Below, one piece after another: positions 1-7,774 of a stretch of 64,000 bases of DNA. The notes beneath the pieces are model-generated. The model was not told where the DNA came from, did no database searches, and saw nothing but the letters and a program-made list of their open reading frames with translations. How positions within the stretch are numbered: the stretch's first letter is position 1; each line of letters starts with the position of its first letter. The position numbers were made by a program, and so were the translations under genes. This stretch comes from Pseudomonas ekonensis (GTDB taxonomy: Bacteria > Pseudomonadota > Gammaproteobacteria > Pseudomonadales > Pseudomonadaceae), in the NCBI RefSeq assembly GCF_019145435.1, contig NZ_JAHSTS010000001.1, positions 882,001-946,000 of the forward strand. Direction: 5' to 3'.

Positions 1-604
1 GAACACCATTCACGCCATCACCCAGATGCGCGGCGAGATCGCCAACACCGCCACGGTGATCCGTCGCCTGGAGGCCGACAGCGGCCGCATCGGCAAGGTG
101 CTGGAAGTGATCCGCGGCATCGCCGAGCAGACCAACCTGCTGGCGCTCAACGCCGCCATCGAAGCGGCCCGTGCCGGCGAGGCCGGACGCGGTTTCGCGG
201 TGGTGGCCGACGAGGTGCGCAACCTGGCGCAGCGCACGGCGGAGTCGATCATCGAGATCAACCAGATCATCCACAGCGTGCAGACGGGCGCAGTGGACGC
301 CGCCCACGCCATCGACAGCGGCCAGACCCGCAGCGACGAAAGCGTCGAGCAGGTGACTCAGGCCGGCGCCATGCTCGAGCGCATCACCCACGCGGTGGAA
401 GCGATCCGCGACATGAACCGCCAGATCGCCACGGCGGCCGAAGAACAGACCTCGGTGGCCGAGGACATCTCGCGCAACCTGACCGAAATCACCTCGATCG
501 CCAGCACCAACCTCGACAACGTCCAGCGCACCGAAAGCGCCAGCCAGAACCTGCACGGGCTGTCGGGGCAACTGAACGAAGTCACCGCCCGCCTGAGCGC
601 CTGA
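1..604 (+). CDS. Methyl-accepting chemotaxis protein, C-terminal part (5' end outside window)
   Basis: The open frame runs in from the left edge and ends at TGA 602-604, giving about 200 residues of cytoplasmic signalling domain. It carries the hairpin-tip signature of chemoreceptors around residues 36-56 of the visible part ([19 protein letters not shown]), followed by the conserved [15 protein letters not shown] stretch. These residues contact CheA and CheW. The rest is a long alpha-helical coiled coil with heptad spacing and several EE/EQ methylation-type pairs. No C-terminal NWETF-like CheR tether is present. The sensor domain lies outside the window, so the ligand cannot be predicted. 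Confidence 0.96.
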   Translation, partial: NTIHAITQMRGEIANTATVIRRLEADSGRIGKVLEVIRGIAEQTNLLALNAAIEAARAGEAGRGFAVVADEVRNLAQRTAESIIEINQIIHSVQTGAVDAAHAIDSGQTRSDESVEQVTQAGAMLERITHAVEAIRDMNRQIATAAEEQTSVAEDISRNLTEITSIASTNLDNVQRTESASQNLHGLSGQLNEVTARLSA

Positions 605-1300
605 CGCCTGCGAACCTGTGGGGGCCAGACTGTTGGCGGTGGGGCCGGCACTGGAGATGCCAACAGTGCCGGCCCTATCGCTGGCAAGCCAGCTCCCACA
701 GGTTCCGGGTCGTTCACAGATACAGGGCTGAACCCAGACACTGTGGGAGCCGGTTTGCCAGCGATGGCGGTGGGTCAGGCAACAGGGATGTCGGCAGTGC
801 CGGCCTCATCGCTTGCAGGCAAGCTCCTACAGGTTCCGGGTCGTTCACAGATACAGGGCTGAACCCAGACACTGTGGGAGCTGGCTTGCCAGCGATGGCG
901 GTGGGTCAGGCAACAGGGATGTCGGCAGTGCCGGCCTCATCGCTTGCAGGCAAGCTCCTACAGGTTCCGAGTCGTTCTCAGATGCAGGGTTGAACCCAGA
1001 CACTGTGGGAGCTGGCTTGCCAGCGATGGCGGTGGGTCAGGCGGTAGAGATGTCGGCTGAGCCGGCCTCATCGCTTGCAGGCAAGCTCCTACAGGTTCCG
1101 AGTCGTTCTCAGATGCAGGGTTGAACCCAGACACTGTGGGAGCCGGCTTGCCAGCGATGGCGGTGGGGCAGGCAACAGGGATGTCGGCAGTGCCGGCCTC
1201 ATCGCTTGCAGGCAAGCTCCCGCAGGGGGTGCGGTGTGCAGGGATCCATTGCGGGAGCCCGCCTGGGCGATGGCGTCCGTTCAGCCAGCGCCGGCCAGGA
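605..1300. repeat. Tandem array of 131-bp REP-containing units
   Basis: The string 'aacccagacactgtgggagc' occurs at 731, 862, 993 and 1124, which is an exact 131-bp period. Each unit holds two REP-like hairpin sequences in opposite orientation, 'gtgggagc(c/t)ggcttgccagcgat' and 'atcgcttgcaggcaagctcctac'. A partial unit lies upstream (about 655-730) and a diverging one ends near 1225. Units differ by only a few bases. Short open frames inside the array are repeat artefacts. No promoter or gene was recognised in the remainder up to the PepSY gene. Confidence 0.9.
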
Positions 1301-1335
1301 TCAAGTCAATTGCCCTGCAAAGGGGCATCTGCCGT

Positions 1336-1641
1336 TCAGGTGTCCTGCTTGTTGCTCAGCACCTTACCGGTGGTGGCGTCGAAGTCCACGTCGAATTCCT
1401 TGCCGTCGGCGGTGCGCAGTTCGACTTCGTACTCGTAGCCGTTGAAGTGGTTATCCAGGTCGGTGTCGGTGATGGTGGCGCCCGGATGCAGTTTCAGCGC
1501 GGCCTGGTTCATTTCTTCCAGCGGCTTGATCTTGCCGTCCTTGACCAGTTGCGGGATCTGGTCGACGCGCACGTCGGCCTGGGCCAGGCCAGCGGTGAGG
1601 GTCAGGGCGGCGGCGGTGAACAGGGCAGTCAAAGTCTTCAT
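1336..1641 (-). CDS. Small periplasmic PepSY-domain protein
   Basis: This 101-residue protein starts with a clear signal peptide ending at a GLAQA/D cleavage site near residue 22. The remainder is one PepSY domain: a helix with an acidic 'KPLEEM' segment, then the strands ending in YEYEVEL, DGKEFDVDFDATTGKVL. PepSY domains are inhibitor-like or regulatory modules found in exported proteins, and small single-domain versions are common in Pseudomonas with no fixed function. It is monocistronic, with REP repeats on its 3' side and a divergent desaturase-like gene on its 5' side. The name is secure and the role is unknown. Confidence 0.85.
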   Translation of the reverse strand: MKTLTALFTAAALTLTAGLAQADVRVDQIPQLVKDGKIKPLEEMNQAALKLHPGATITDTDLDNHFNGYEYEVELRTADGKEFDVDFDATTGKVLSNKQDT

Positions 1642-1794
1642 GGTCTATTCCTTTGGGTGATTCATTCAAGTGGCTTCAGGTTAGCCGCCGCAACTTAACT
1701 CACCCTTAAAAAGCGCCGCGGCGGTTTGCGTCGTTTGTTCAATTGCCTGGCGCCCATCCCTTTCATGCTCGGCCTTCATTCAATGGAGGTGGAC

Positions 1795-2673
1795 ATGAGA
1801 CTCATCCTTGCGTGGTGTTACGCGCCGCTGTTCTTCGCAGGATTCATCGGCGCCGCCGTGTGGCTGGCGGCCGCATCGGCCTGGTGGCTGCTGCTGTTGT
1901 TTTTGCTGGCGCTGGCGGTGTCGTTCGCGGCGGAGCGGGCCTTGCCCTACGAACCCGACTGGAACCGGCCCGCCGGCGACCGCCGCCGGGATCTGCTGCA
2001 CGCGTCGGTCAACGAGGCGTTGAACGCCCTCGGCCTGCTGGCGCTGCCGGGGCTGGCGGCGCTGCTGTCGGTCGACGGGCTGTGGCCGCGGACGTGGCCG
2101 TTGTGGCAGCAGCTGGGCCTGGCGGTGCTGGTGGCCGACGCCGGCATGAGCCTGATGCATTACGCCAGCCACCGGGTGCGCTGGCTGTGGCGGCTGCACG
2201 CGGTGCACCACAGCGTCGAGCGCCTGTATGGCTTCAACGGCTTGATGAAGCATCCGCTGCACCAGGCGCTGGAGGCCACGGCGGGCCTGTTGCCGCTGCT
2301 GGTGCTGGGGATTCCCGCCGAGGTCGCGGTGCTGCTGGCGTTCGCCATCGCGATCCAGCTGTTGCTGCAGCATTCCAACGTCGACATGCGCCTGGGGCCG
2401 TTGCGTCATGTCTTTGCCTGGGCGCCGCTGCACCGCTTCCACCACATGAAGTACGGGCGGGCGGGGGACGTCAATTTCGGGTTGTTCTTCACCGTGTGGG
2501 ACTGGCTGCTGGGCACCGCTTTCCACACGCAGGATTACCGGATCGGTGCGGGCGATCTGGGCATCGGCAGCCGGCCGGATTTCCCCCGGGACTACGTGGC
2601 GCAGTTGCTTGACCCGTTTGCGAACGCGCACCTGGCCAAGGAGCCGGCGGTGCCCGAAGCGCTGCGCCGCTGA
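1795..2673 (+). CDS. Sterol desaturase / fatty acid hydroxylase family membrane protein
   Basis: A 292-residue integral membrane protein. The start at 1795 was chosen because GGAGG lies 6 bases upstream (1785-1789); ATGs at 1765 and 1783 lack this spacing. Several hydrophobic helices fill the N-terminal third. The di-iron histidine motifs of the family are visible in order: HYASH (near residue 121), HAVHH (near 138), KHPLHQ, and HRFHH near 217. Members insert or use oxygen on lipid C-H bonds; the substrate is not predictable here. It stands alone, converging on the downstream AraC-type gene. Confidence 0.85.
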   Translation: MRLILAWCYAPLFFAGFIGAAVWLAAASAWWLLLLFLLALAVSFAAERALPYEPDWNRPAGDRRRDLLHASVNEALNALGLLALPGLAALLSVDGLWPRTWPLWQQLGLAVLVADAGMSLMHYASHRVRWLWRLHAVHHSVERLYGFNGLMKHPLHQALEATAGLLPLLVLGIPAEVAVLLAFAIAIQLLLQHSNVDMRLGPLRHVFAWAPLHRFHHMKYGRAGDVNFGLFFTVWDWLLGTAFHTQDYRIGAGDLGIGSRPDFPRDYVAQLLDPFANAHLAKEPAVPEALRR

Positions 2674-2674
2674 G

Positions 2675-3358
2675 TCAATCCAGCAGCCGCAGTTCCATGT
2701 GCTGCAAGGCCTGGCGGGCGGTAACGCCGAAGAGCTTTTTCAGGCTGCGGGAAAAGTGCGCCGAATCGGCGAACCCGGCGGCATGGGCGGCCTCCGTCAC
2801 CGGGCGCCCGGCCAGCACCTGCGCCATCGCCAGCCGCAGGCGCCGCCACAGCACCAGGCGCCGTACCGGCAAGCCGACCTGGCTGACGAACAGCCGCTGC
2901 AACTGGCTCAGGGACACATGGGCACTGTCGGCCACGGTGCGGGCGGCGATCTTGTCCGTCAGCGAGGCGTCGATGGCCACGAGTGCGCGTTCGATCCGGG
3001 GATCGGCGAGCCGCCGGCGGGGGCATTCGCGCAGGGCCCGGCCGAGCGCCGGCAGCGAAAGGGCCGCATCGGACAGCGCATCGCGCAGCACTTGCGCCTC
3101 CAGCATCAAGGGCTCGGCGTACACCGTGAACAGCGGATCCGGCGCCTCGACGATGGCGTGGCGAACCTGTGAAGGGATCAGCAGGCGAGAGGCAGTGACG
3201 GGGGCATCATCCAGCAGCACCGTCACCGGGCGGCCGGGGGCCAGAATCAGTTGATGGGCGTAGTGGGAGTGGGGCGCGGTGCGCCCCGACATCCCGTGGA
3301 TCAGGCCATGGTCGCGCCCGAGCCACAGGCGGCCTGTCCACGGGGTGTCCGGCTTCAC
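2675..3358 (-). CDS. AraC-family transcriptional regulator
   Basis: The 227-residue protein has a short cupin-like N-terminal half with a histidine-rich start (HSHYAHQ), and a C-terminal AraC DNA-binding domain with two helix-turn-helix units. The second unit reads EAAHAAGFADSAHFSRSLKKLFG, the classic family signature. The start is GTG, immediately after the glpQ stop codon (TGA then GTG with no gap), so the two genes are almost certainly translationally coupled. The context suggests it responds to a glycerophosphodiester-derived or phospholipid-related signal, which is inference. Confidence 0.88.
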   Translation of the reverse strand: MKPDTPWTGRLWLGRDHGLIHGMSGRTAPHSHYAHQLILAPGRPVTVLLDDAPVTASRLLIPSQVRHAIVEAPDPLFTVYAEPLMLEAQVLRDALSDAALSLPALGRALRECPRRRLADPRIERALVAIDASLTDKIAARTVADSAHVSLSQLQRLFVSQVGLPVRRLVLWRRLRLAMAQVLAGRPVTEAAHAAGFADSAHFSRSLKKLFGVTARQALQHMELRLLD

Positions 3359-4483
3359 TCAGAAACCGTTGTTCTTGAGCACCTGATCCACACTGGCGGC
3401 GGCCGGGCGCTTGTAGAACTTGAGCAGTTCGCTGGCGCGGTTGGTGAAGATGCCGTCCACGCCGGCGGCCATGACCTTCTCGAAGTCCACCGGCTCGTCG
3501 ACGGTGTAGACGTGCACCAGCAGGCCCTGGTCGTGGGTGTACTGGTTCATCCACGGCTGCACCAGGTCCGAGTAGCTCTGGTCGCCGCCGTGGGTCAGCT
3601 TCGCCGACGGACCGGTGCCGATGGCGCCCTGGGCCTTGGCGTAGTCGATCCACTGCTTGAACTCGGCCTCGGATTTCGGCTCCTGCTTGCCGTAGTAGGT
3701 GTTCTTGTCCTTCTCGCCGGAATCGGCGAAGGCCACCTTGGATTTCGGCTCGATGCTGCCTTCACCGACCCACAGCAGCAGGATCTTCGGCACCTGCGGC
3801 ATTTCCTTCTCCAGCAGCTCCAGGCTGTTCTTCTCGAAGGTCTGCAGGATCACCTTGCCTTTGCCCTGGCCGACGCCCAGTTCGCTCTTGGCCGGTTTCG
3901 AACCGGCCGGGCTGAGCCAGCCGCGGTCCTGCAGCTTTTCCTTCAGGTCATGTTCGATGCCGGGGAACAGCTGCGGCTCCTTGGTTTCGATGTACAGGCC
4001 CGGCTTGTGCTTGGGGTTGGCCTGGGCGATGTCGATGATTTCGTCGAGGGTCAGGATCTTCAGGCTCGCATAGGAGGCGCGCGCGCGGTCCGGGTAGGCC
4101 TTGTTGTACCAGCTGCCGGCGTCCAGGGTTTTCAGCTCGGCCATGGTGAAGGCGTTGGCCGGGCTGTCCTTGCGCTCCGGGAACTTGGCGGCGACGTCGG
4201 TGGTGCGCTGCAGGTTGTTGTCGTGCAGGGCGAACAGCACGCCGTCCTTGCTGCGCTGAAGGTCCATCTCCAGGTAATCGGCGCCCAGGTCGCGGGCCAG
4301 TTTGTAGGACGCGGCGGTGGATTCCGGCGCGTCGAAGGAAGCGCCGCGGTGGGCGATCACCGCCGGGCGCGGAATCCCCAGGGAGGCGGCCAGTTCGGCA
4401 GGGGCCGGCTGGGCGGCTTGGGCCTGGCCGAGACCGAGCATCAGGCTCAGCATCAGGGCGCTTTTGGTGAAAGTGGCGGGCAT
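3359..4483 (-). CDS. glpQ: Periplasmic glycerophosphodiester phosphodiesterase
   Basis: This 374-residue protein hydrolyses deacylated phospholipid headgroup esters to sn-glycerol 3-phosphate and an alcohol. A signal peptide ends near residue 24 (GQAQA/A). The GDPD catalytic signature is present: IAHRGASFDAPESTAASY with the active-site HR, the acidic pair in YLEMDLQ (E-x-D metal ligands), and FALHDNNLQRTTD. Its length fits the periplasmic GlpQ class. It is the first gene of a two-gene operon with the AraC-type gene. Repeated TTTTCG-type elements lie upstream (4533-4586) and could be operators. Confidence 0.93.
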   Translation of the reverse strand: MPATFTKSALMLSLMLGLGQAQAAQPAPAELAASLGIPRPAVIAHRGASFDAPESTAASYKLARDLGADYLEMDLQRSKDGVLFALHDNNLQRTTDVAAKFPERKDSPANAFTMAELKTLDAGSWYNKAYPDRARASYASLKILTLDEIIDIAQANPKHKPGLYIETKEPQLFPGIEHDLKEKLQDRGWLSPAGSKPAKSELGVGQGKGKVILQTFEKNSLELLEKEMPQVPKILLLWVGEGSIEPKSKVAFADSGEKDKNTYYGKQEPKSEAEFKQWIDYAKAQGAIGTGPSAKLTHGGDQSYSDLVQPWMNQYTHDQGLLVHVYTVDEPVDFEKVMAAGVDGIFTNRASELLKFYKRPAAASVDQVLKNNGF

Positions 4484-4532
4484 GTCGAGGTCCTTTCGCA
4501 GGTATTTTCGAAGATGTCCCTTTTAGCAACTC

Positions 4533-4586
4533 AAACGAAAACGTGCTATCGCAAGACCGACATAAACGTACTGAAAGCGAAAATTT
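4533..4586 (-). promoter_or_regulatory. Possible operator repeats upstream of glpQ
   Basis: Read on the minus strand, the region 50-105 bases before the glpQ start contains 'GTTTTCGTTT' and 'AAATTTTCGCTTTC', two similar AT-rich TTTTCG(T/C)TT blocks about 40 bases apart. A third, inverted TTCGAAAAT copy lies nearer the gene. Direct repeats of TTTCG type are typical of DeoR-family regulators such as GlpR. The assignment is only a resemblance; no regulator gene of that family is nearby. Confidence 0.3.
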
Positions 4587-4698
4587 CCGCACTTTTGTGC
4601 GTTTGTTTGCAGTACGCTTGGCCACGGCAACCGCCCCGGCAGAGGGTGTGCCTCAATGCCCTGCGTGTAAACCTTCGATCACTCTTGTGAGGTTTACC

Positions 4699-5025
4699 AT
4701 GCGCATCACATCCCAACTCATCTGCCAGGCCGCCGACCAGCTCAAAGGCTTCGTCGGCCTCAACCGCAAGACCGGCCGCTACATCGTGCGCTTCAGCGAA
4801 GACTCCTTCGGCATGGACGTGGCCGACGACGGCATCGTGCCGGCCAGCGAATTCGTCTGGGCCCAGGCCCCGGACCAGGCCATGACCCTCAAGCGTGAGC
4901 TGATCCAGCTGCTGCTCGACCAACACATCGATGACCGGATCAACATCACCGAACCGCTGCGGGTGTACATGCGCAAGCGGGAGGTACCGGAGATCGTGGC
5001 GGTGCGCAGTCTGGTCAAGGGCTGA
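4699..5025 (+). CDS. DUF2025 family small protein (PA1123-like)
   Basis: The 108-residue protein starts at ATG 4699, behind the ribosome-binding sequence TGAGG at 4688-4692. The frame is open further upstream, but no start there has an equal site. It begins MRITSQLICQAADQLKGFVG and has a strongly acidic, mixed alpha/beta composition without signal peptide or membrane segments. It matches my recollection of the Pseudomonas DUF2025 family (PA1123 of P. aeruginosa), which has a solved structure but no established activity. It stands alone. Confidence 0.8.
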   Translation: MRITSQLICQAADQLKGFVGLNRKTGRYIVRFSEDSFGMDVADDGIVPASEFVWAQAPDQAMTLKRELIQLLLDQHIDDRINITEPLRVYMRKREVPEIVAVRSLVKG

Positions 5026-5134
5026 GTCCGGGATGACCCGTCTGCAGGCCGGCTATCACAGCGGATCGTGTGATCGCCACGGATCCTGTGTGGCTAGCCT
5101 GCTGGCGATGGGGCCCTCAATGACACTGCAGCTT

Positions 5135-5455
5135 TCAGCCGAACCGGTAATCCCGCTCCACCTTGCACACCCGCGTATGAAACGCCGAATACCAGGTCGA
5201 ACGCCCGCGCTCGCGGATGGCCTGGTGTTCCGGATGGTTCTTCCATGCCAGGATCGCCGCTTCGCTCGTCCAGTACGACACCGTGATCCCCACGCCGTCG
5301 TCGCCCCGGACCGACTCGGCCCCCAGGAAACCCGGCTGGCGTTGCGCAAGTTCCACCATGCGGGCGGCCGCCTCGGCATACCCCTGGTCGCCCTCGGTGC
5401 GGGACGAGGTGAAAATCACTGCGTAGTAAGGCGCCTGTGGGGTCTGGGCGATCAT
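5135..5455 (-). CDS. Antibiotic biosynthesis monooxygenase (ABM) family protein
   Basis: A 106-residue single-domain protein of ferredoxin-like ABM fold: YYAVIFTSSRTEGDQGY as first strand, the QRQPGFLGAES helix-strand turn, GITVSYWTSEAAILAWKNHPEH as second half, and a C-terminal RDYRFG. Similar small proteins act as heme- or quinone-type monooxygenases or as plain stress dimers, so activity is unproven. The start codon overlaps the stop of the upstream amidotransferase-like gene by four bases (5452-5455), so the two are co-translated. Confidence 0.82.
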   Translation of the reverse strand: MIAQTPQAPYYAVIFTSSRTEGDQGYAEAAARMVELAQRQPGFLGAESVRGDDGVGITVSYWTSEAAILAWKNHPEHQAIRERGRSTWYSAFHTRVCKVERDYRFG

Positions 5456-6159
5456 GGCCGTCCCTGCGCGCAGGCCTGGACAAACGCACGCACCAACGGC
5501 GGCAGCCGGCCCTTGAGCGCTGCCCGTTCGGGCTGGAACAGCGTGGCGACGAAAAACGGGTGATCCGTCAGTTCAATGGCCCGCAGATCGCCGGCCGAGT
5601 CGTGGCCCACTGCGTGCAGTCGTTGAGTCAACAGTTCCCTTTCGAACTGCGGATTCACACCGTAGCGGCAGCGATAGCCTTCGTTGATCTGCGACGTTTC
5701 ATACGCCTTGGCGATCAGCGAACCGGCCGCCAGATGAATGCTGTCCACCGTCTCCACCAACGCGCAGGCCAGCGGCGCAAGCACTGCGCGGTTCGAATCC
5801 GGGGACGTTTCGCCGTGTTCGGCATCGGTCCAGCCCAGTACATGGCGGGAAAACTCCAGCACCGCATGCTGAAAGCCGCCGCAGGTGCCGAGGAAAGGGC
5901 GCTGGTGCTCGCGGGCAAAACGGATCGCCCGCAACGCGCCGTCTTCGCTTCTGTAAGGGCTGGCCGGGACGCACCAGACACCGTCGAAGGCCTCCAGGGG
6001 CGTATCGGCGTCGATCCGGTCGGTGGCCAGCCAGTCGAACTGCACAGTCAGGCCGGTGTGTTCGGCAGCCATGCCGAGGGCGACGGGGATCGCCTGGTGG
6101 GCGGTGACGTTCGGGTCGCGGTCGCCGATCAGGGCGATGCGCAGGGCTCTGGATTCCAT
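5452..6159 (-). CDS. CTP synthase C-terminal-region-related amidotransferase-like protein
   Basis: The 235-residue protein resembles the class I glutamine amidotransferase half of CTP synthase, but there is no synthetase half. It starts ALRIALIGDRDPNVTAHQAI, has the GVWCVPASPYRSEDGALRAIRFA segment, and the nucleophile elbow FLGTCGGFQHAV with the expected cysteine. The C-terminal HPFFVATLFQPER corresponds to the His-x-Glu region of the triad but reads F-x-P-E. Free-standing members have no proven reaction. It is the first gene of an operon with the ABM protein and lies only 42 bases from the divergent LysR gene. Confidence 0.78.
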   Translation of the reverse strand: MESRALRIALIGDRDPNVTAHQAIPVALGMAAEHTGLTVQFDWLATDRIDADTPLEAFDGVWCVPASPYRSEDGALRAIRFAREHQRPFLGTCGGFQHAVLEFSRHVLGWTDAEHGETSPDSNRAVLAPLACALVETVDSIHLAAGSLIAKAYETSQINEGYRCRYGVNPQFERELLTQRLHAVGHDSAGDLRAIELTDHPFFVATLFQPERAALKGRLPPLVRAFVQACAQGRP

Positions 6160-6201
6160 GAGAGTTCACCGTGCTTGTTGTAGGTCCGGGTCCACTATAG
6201 A

Positions 6202-7116
6202 TTGGCGTCCACGCACTCAATATTGGCGTTTGCCCAAGTGATCAATGCAGCCGCGCACTATCGTCTCGACTACCCGGATCTGTCGCTGATCCTCGCCTTG
6301 GTGCGTGGCGGCTCCCTGGCCCGGGCTTCGCAGTTGCTGAAAGTGGACGTGTCGACCGTGTTCCGTGCGGTGCGTCGCCTTGAATCCGCGCTCGGCCAGC
6401 AATTGTTCGAAAAGAGCCGCGCCGGTTACTTGCCCACCACACTGGCGCGGACGCTGGCTGAACAGGCCGAGCGCGCCGAACAGGCGCTGGAGGCGGCGCG
6501 AATCGGCGTGGAGCAGGGCGGGGACGTGGTCAGCGGCACCGTGCGCCTGACCTGCACCGACTCGGTCTTGCAGGGCCTGTTGCTGCCGGCGCTGGTGCAG
6601 TTCATGCCGAATTACCCGGCGCTGACCCTGGAGCTTTGCACCTCCAACGATTTCGCCAACCTCAGCCGCCGCGACGCCGACATCGCCCTGCGCCTGACCC
6701 GCACGCCGCCGGAGCATCTGGTCGGACGGCAACTGGCGAAGATTTCCTACCGGGTGTGCGCCAGCGAGCGCTACTTGCGCAACGTCGACGCCACGGACCT
6801 TGGCGCATTGGCCTGGATCGCACCGGACGATTTCCTGCCCGATCACCCGACGGTCGTCTGGCGCCGTCAGCACTGGCCCGGCGTGACGCCTGCCTATCGG
6901 TGCAACAGCATGCTGTCCGTGACTGAACTGGTGCGGGGCGGATTGGGGGTGGCGGCGTTGCCGGACTTCCTCATCGGCGACGGCCTGCAAGCCTTGAGCG
7001 AACCGCTGCACGGTCACGACACGGCCCTGTGGCTGCTGACCCGGCCGGACTGCCGGGCGCTGCGTGCGGTGGTCACGCTGTTCGACGAGCTGGGGCGGGC
7101 GTTGCGTTTGCCTTGA
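6202..7116 (+). CDS. LysR-family transcriptional regulator
   Basis: About 300 residues: an N-terminal winged helix (LARASQLLKVDVSTVFRAVRRLESALGQQLFEKSRAGY), then a periplasmic-binding-protein-like effector domain (VRLTCTDSVLQGLLLPAL, SVTELVRGGLGVAALPDFL). The start is uncertain. TTG 6202 gives 304 residues; an in-frame GTG at 6238 would give 292 and fits the usual family length. Neither has a strong ribosome-binding site. It is divergent from the amidotransferase/ABM operon with a 42-bp gap, the standard arrangement in which a LysR protein controls its neighbour. Confidence 0.88.
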   Translation: MASTHSILAFAQVINAAAHYRLDYPDLSLILALVRGGSLARASQLLKVDVSTVFRAVRRLESALGQQLFEKSRAGYLPTTLARTLAEQAERAEQALEAARIGVEQGGDVVSGTVRLTCTDSVLQGLLLPALVQFMPNYPALTLELCTSNDFANLSRRDADIALRLTRTPPEHLVGRQLAKISYRVCASERYLRNVDATDLGALAWIAPDDFLPDHPTVVWRRQHWPGVTPAYRCNSMLSVTELVRGGLGVAALPDFLIGDGLQALSEPLHGHDTALWLLTRPDCRALRAVVTLFDELGRALRLP

Positions 7117-7122
7117 CGCGGC

Positions 7123-7647
7123 TCAGCGCTGCGGATTGTCGCGCATGTGCTGGTGCAGCTCGCTGGTCAGGCTTTCGATGCGCTCGGTCAGGTTCTTGGT
7201 CATTTCCGTGAGCCGGGTGTTCTGCTCCAGCAGTTCGAGCAACTGTGCGGTGTTCTTCGCGGCCTGGGCCTGGCGTTCGCTGTTGGCCACGGCCAGCGCT
7301 TCGCGGTGCTGCGCATCGGCCTCCGACTGGGCCTTGTCCCGTGCGGCCTGGCGGGTCTGGGCCAGCAGGATCAGCGGCGCGGCGTAAGCCGATTGCAGGC
7401 TGAACGCGAGGTTGAGGAGGATGAAAGGGTACACGTCGAAATGGGTGACGCCGGACATGTTGAGCACGACCCACAGCACCACGACCAGCGTCTGCGCCCC
7501 CAGGAACATGGGCGTGCCGAAGAACCGCGCAAAGGCCTCGGCGCGCAGGGCGAAGGCGTCGGTGCCGAAGGTGGGGGCGAGGTGGGCGTGGGGGCGATGG
7601 AAGCGCAGGTGGTCGACTGGGGATGAATCGGGTTTGGACGGGGTCAT
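7123..7647 (-). CDS. DUF1003 family membrane protein
   Basis: A 174-residue protein with start ATG at 7647; the frame stays open to 7749, but that extension is low-complexity Pro/Gln sequence. Two transmembrane helices lie near residues 45-65 (LGAQTLVVVLWVVLNMSG) and 75-98, with the family signature YPFILLNLAFSLQSAYAAPLILLAQ and RQAARDKAQSEAD. A long C-terminal coiled coil follows (LLEQNTRLTEMTKNLTERIESLT). The function of DUF1003 proteins is unknown. It is convergent with the LysR gene and monocistronic. Confidence 0.82.
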   Translation of the reverse strand: MTPSKPDSSPVDHLRFHRPHAHLAPTFGTDAFALRAEAFARFFGTPMFLGAQTLVVVLWVVLNMSGVTHFDVYPFILLNLAFSLQSAYAAPLILLAQTRQAARDKAQSEADAQHREALAVANSERQAQAAKNTAQLLELLEQNTRLTEMTKNLTERIESLTSELHQHMRDNPQR

Positions 7648-7774
7648 GGTCGGCTCGGTGGGGCTTTGGGGATTGGGGTCACTATAGCGTTGCGCGGGGG
7701 CGGGTGGCCGGGTTGACGGCCACTGCAGAACATTGTGGGCGCCAGCCAAGGCGCTGCAGGACGCGGGGGCGTCC

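Noticed and set aside
605-1300. CRISPR-like array
   Set aside because: The 131-bp units are directly adjacent near-identical copies with no variable spacers, and each contains REP sequences. No cas gene is present.
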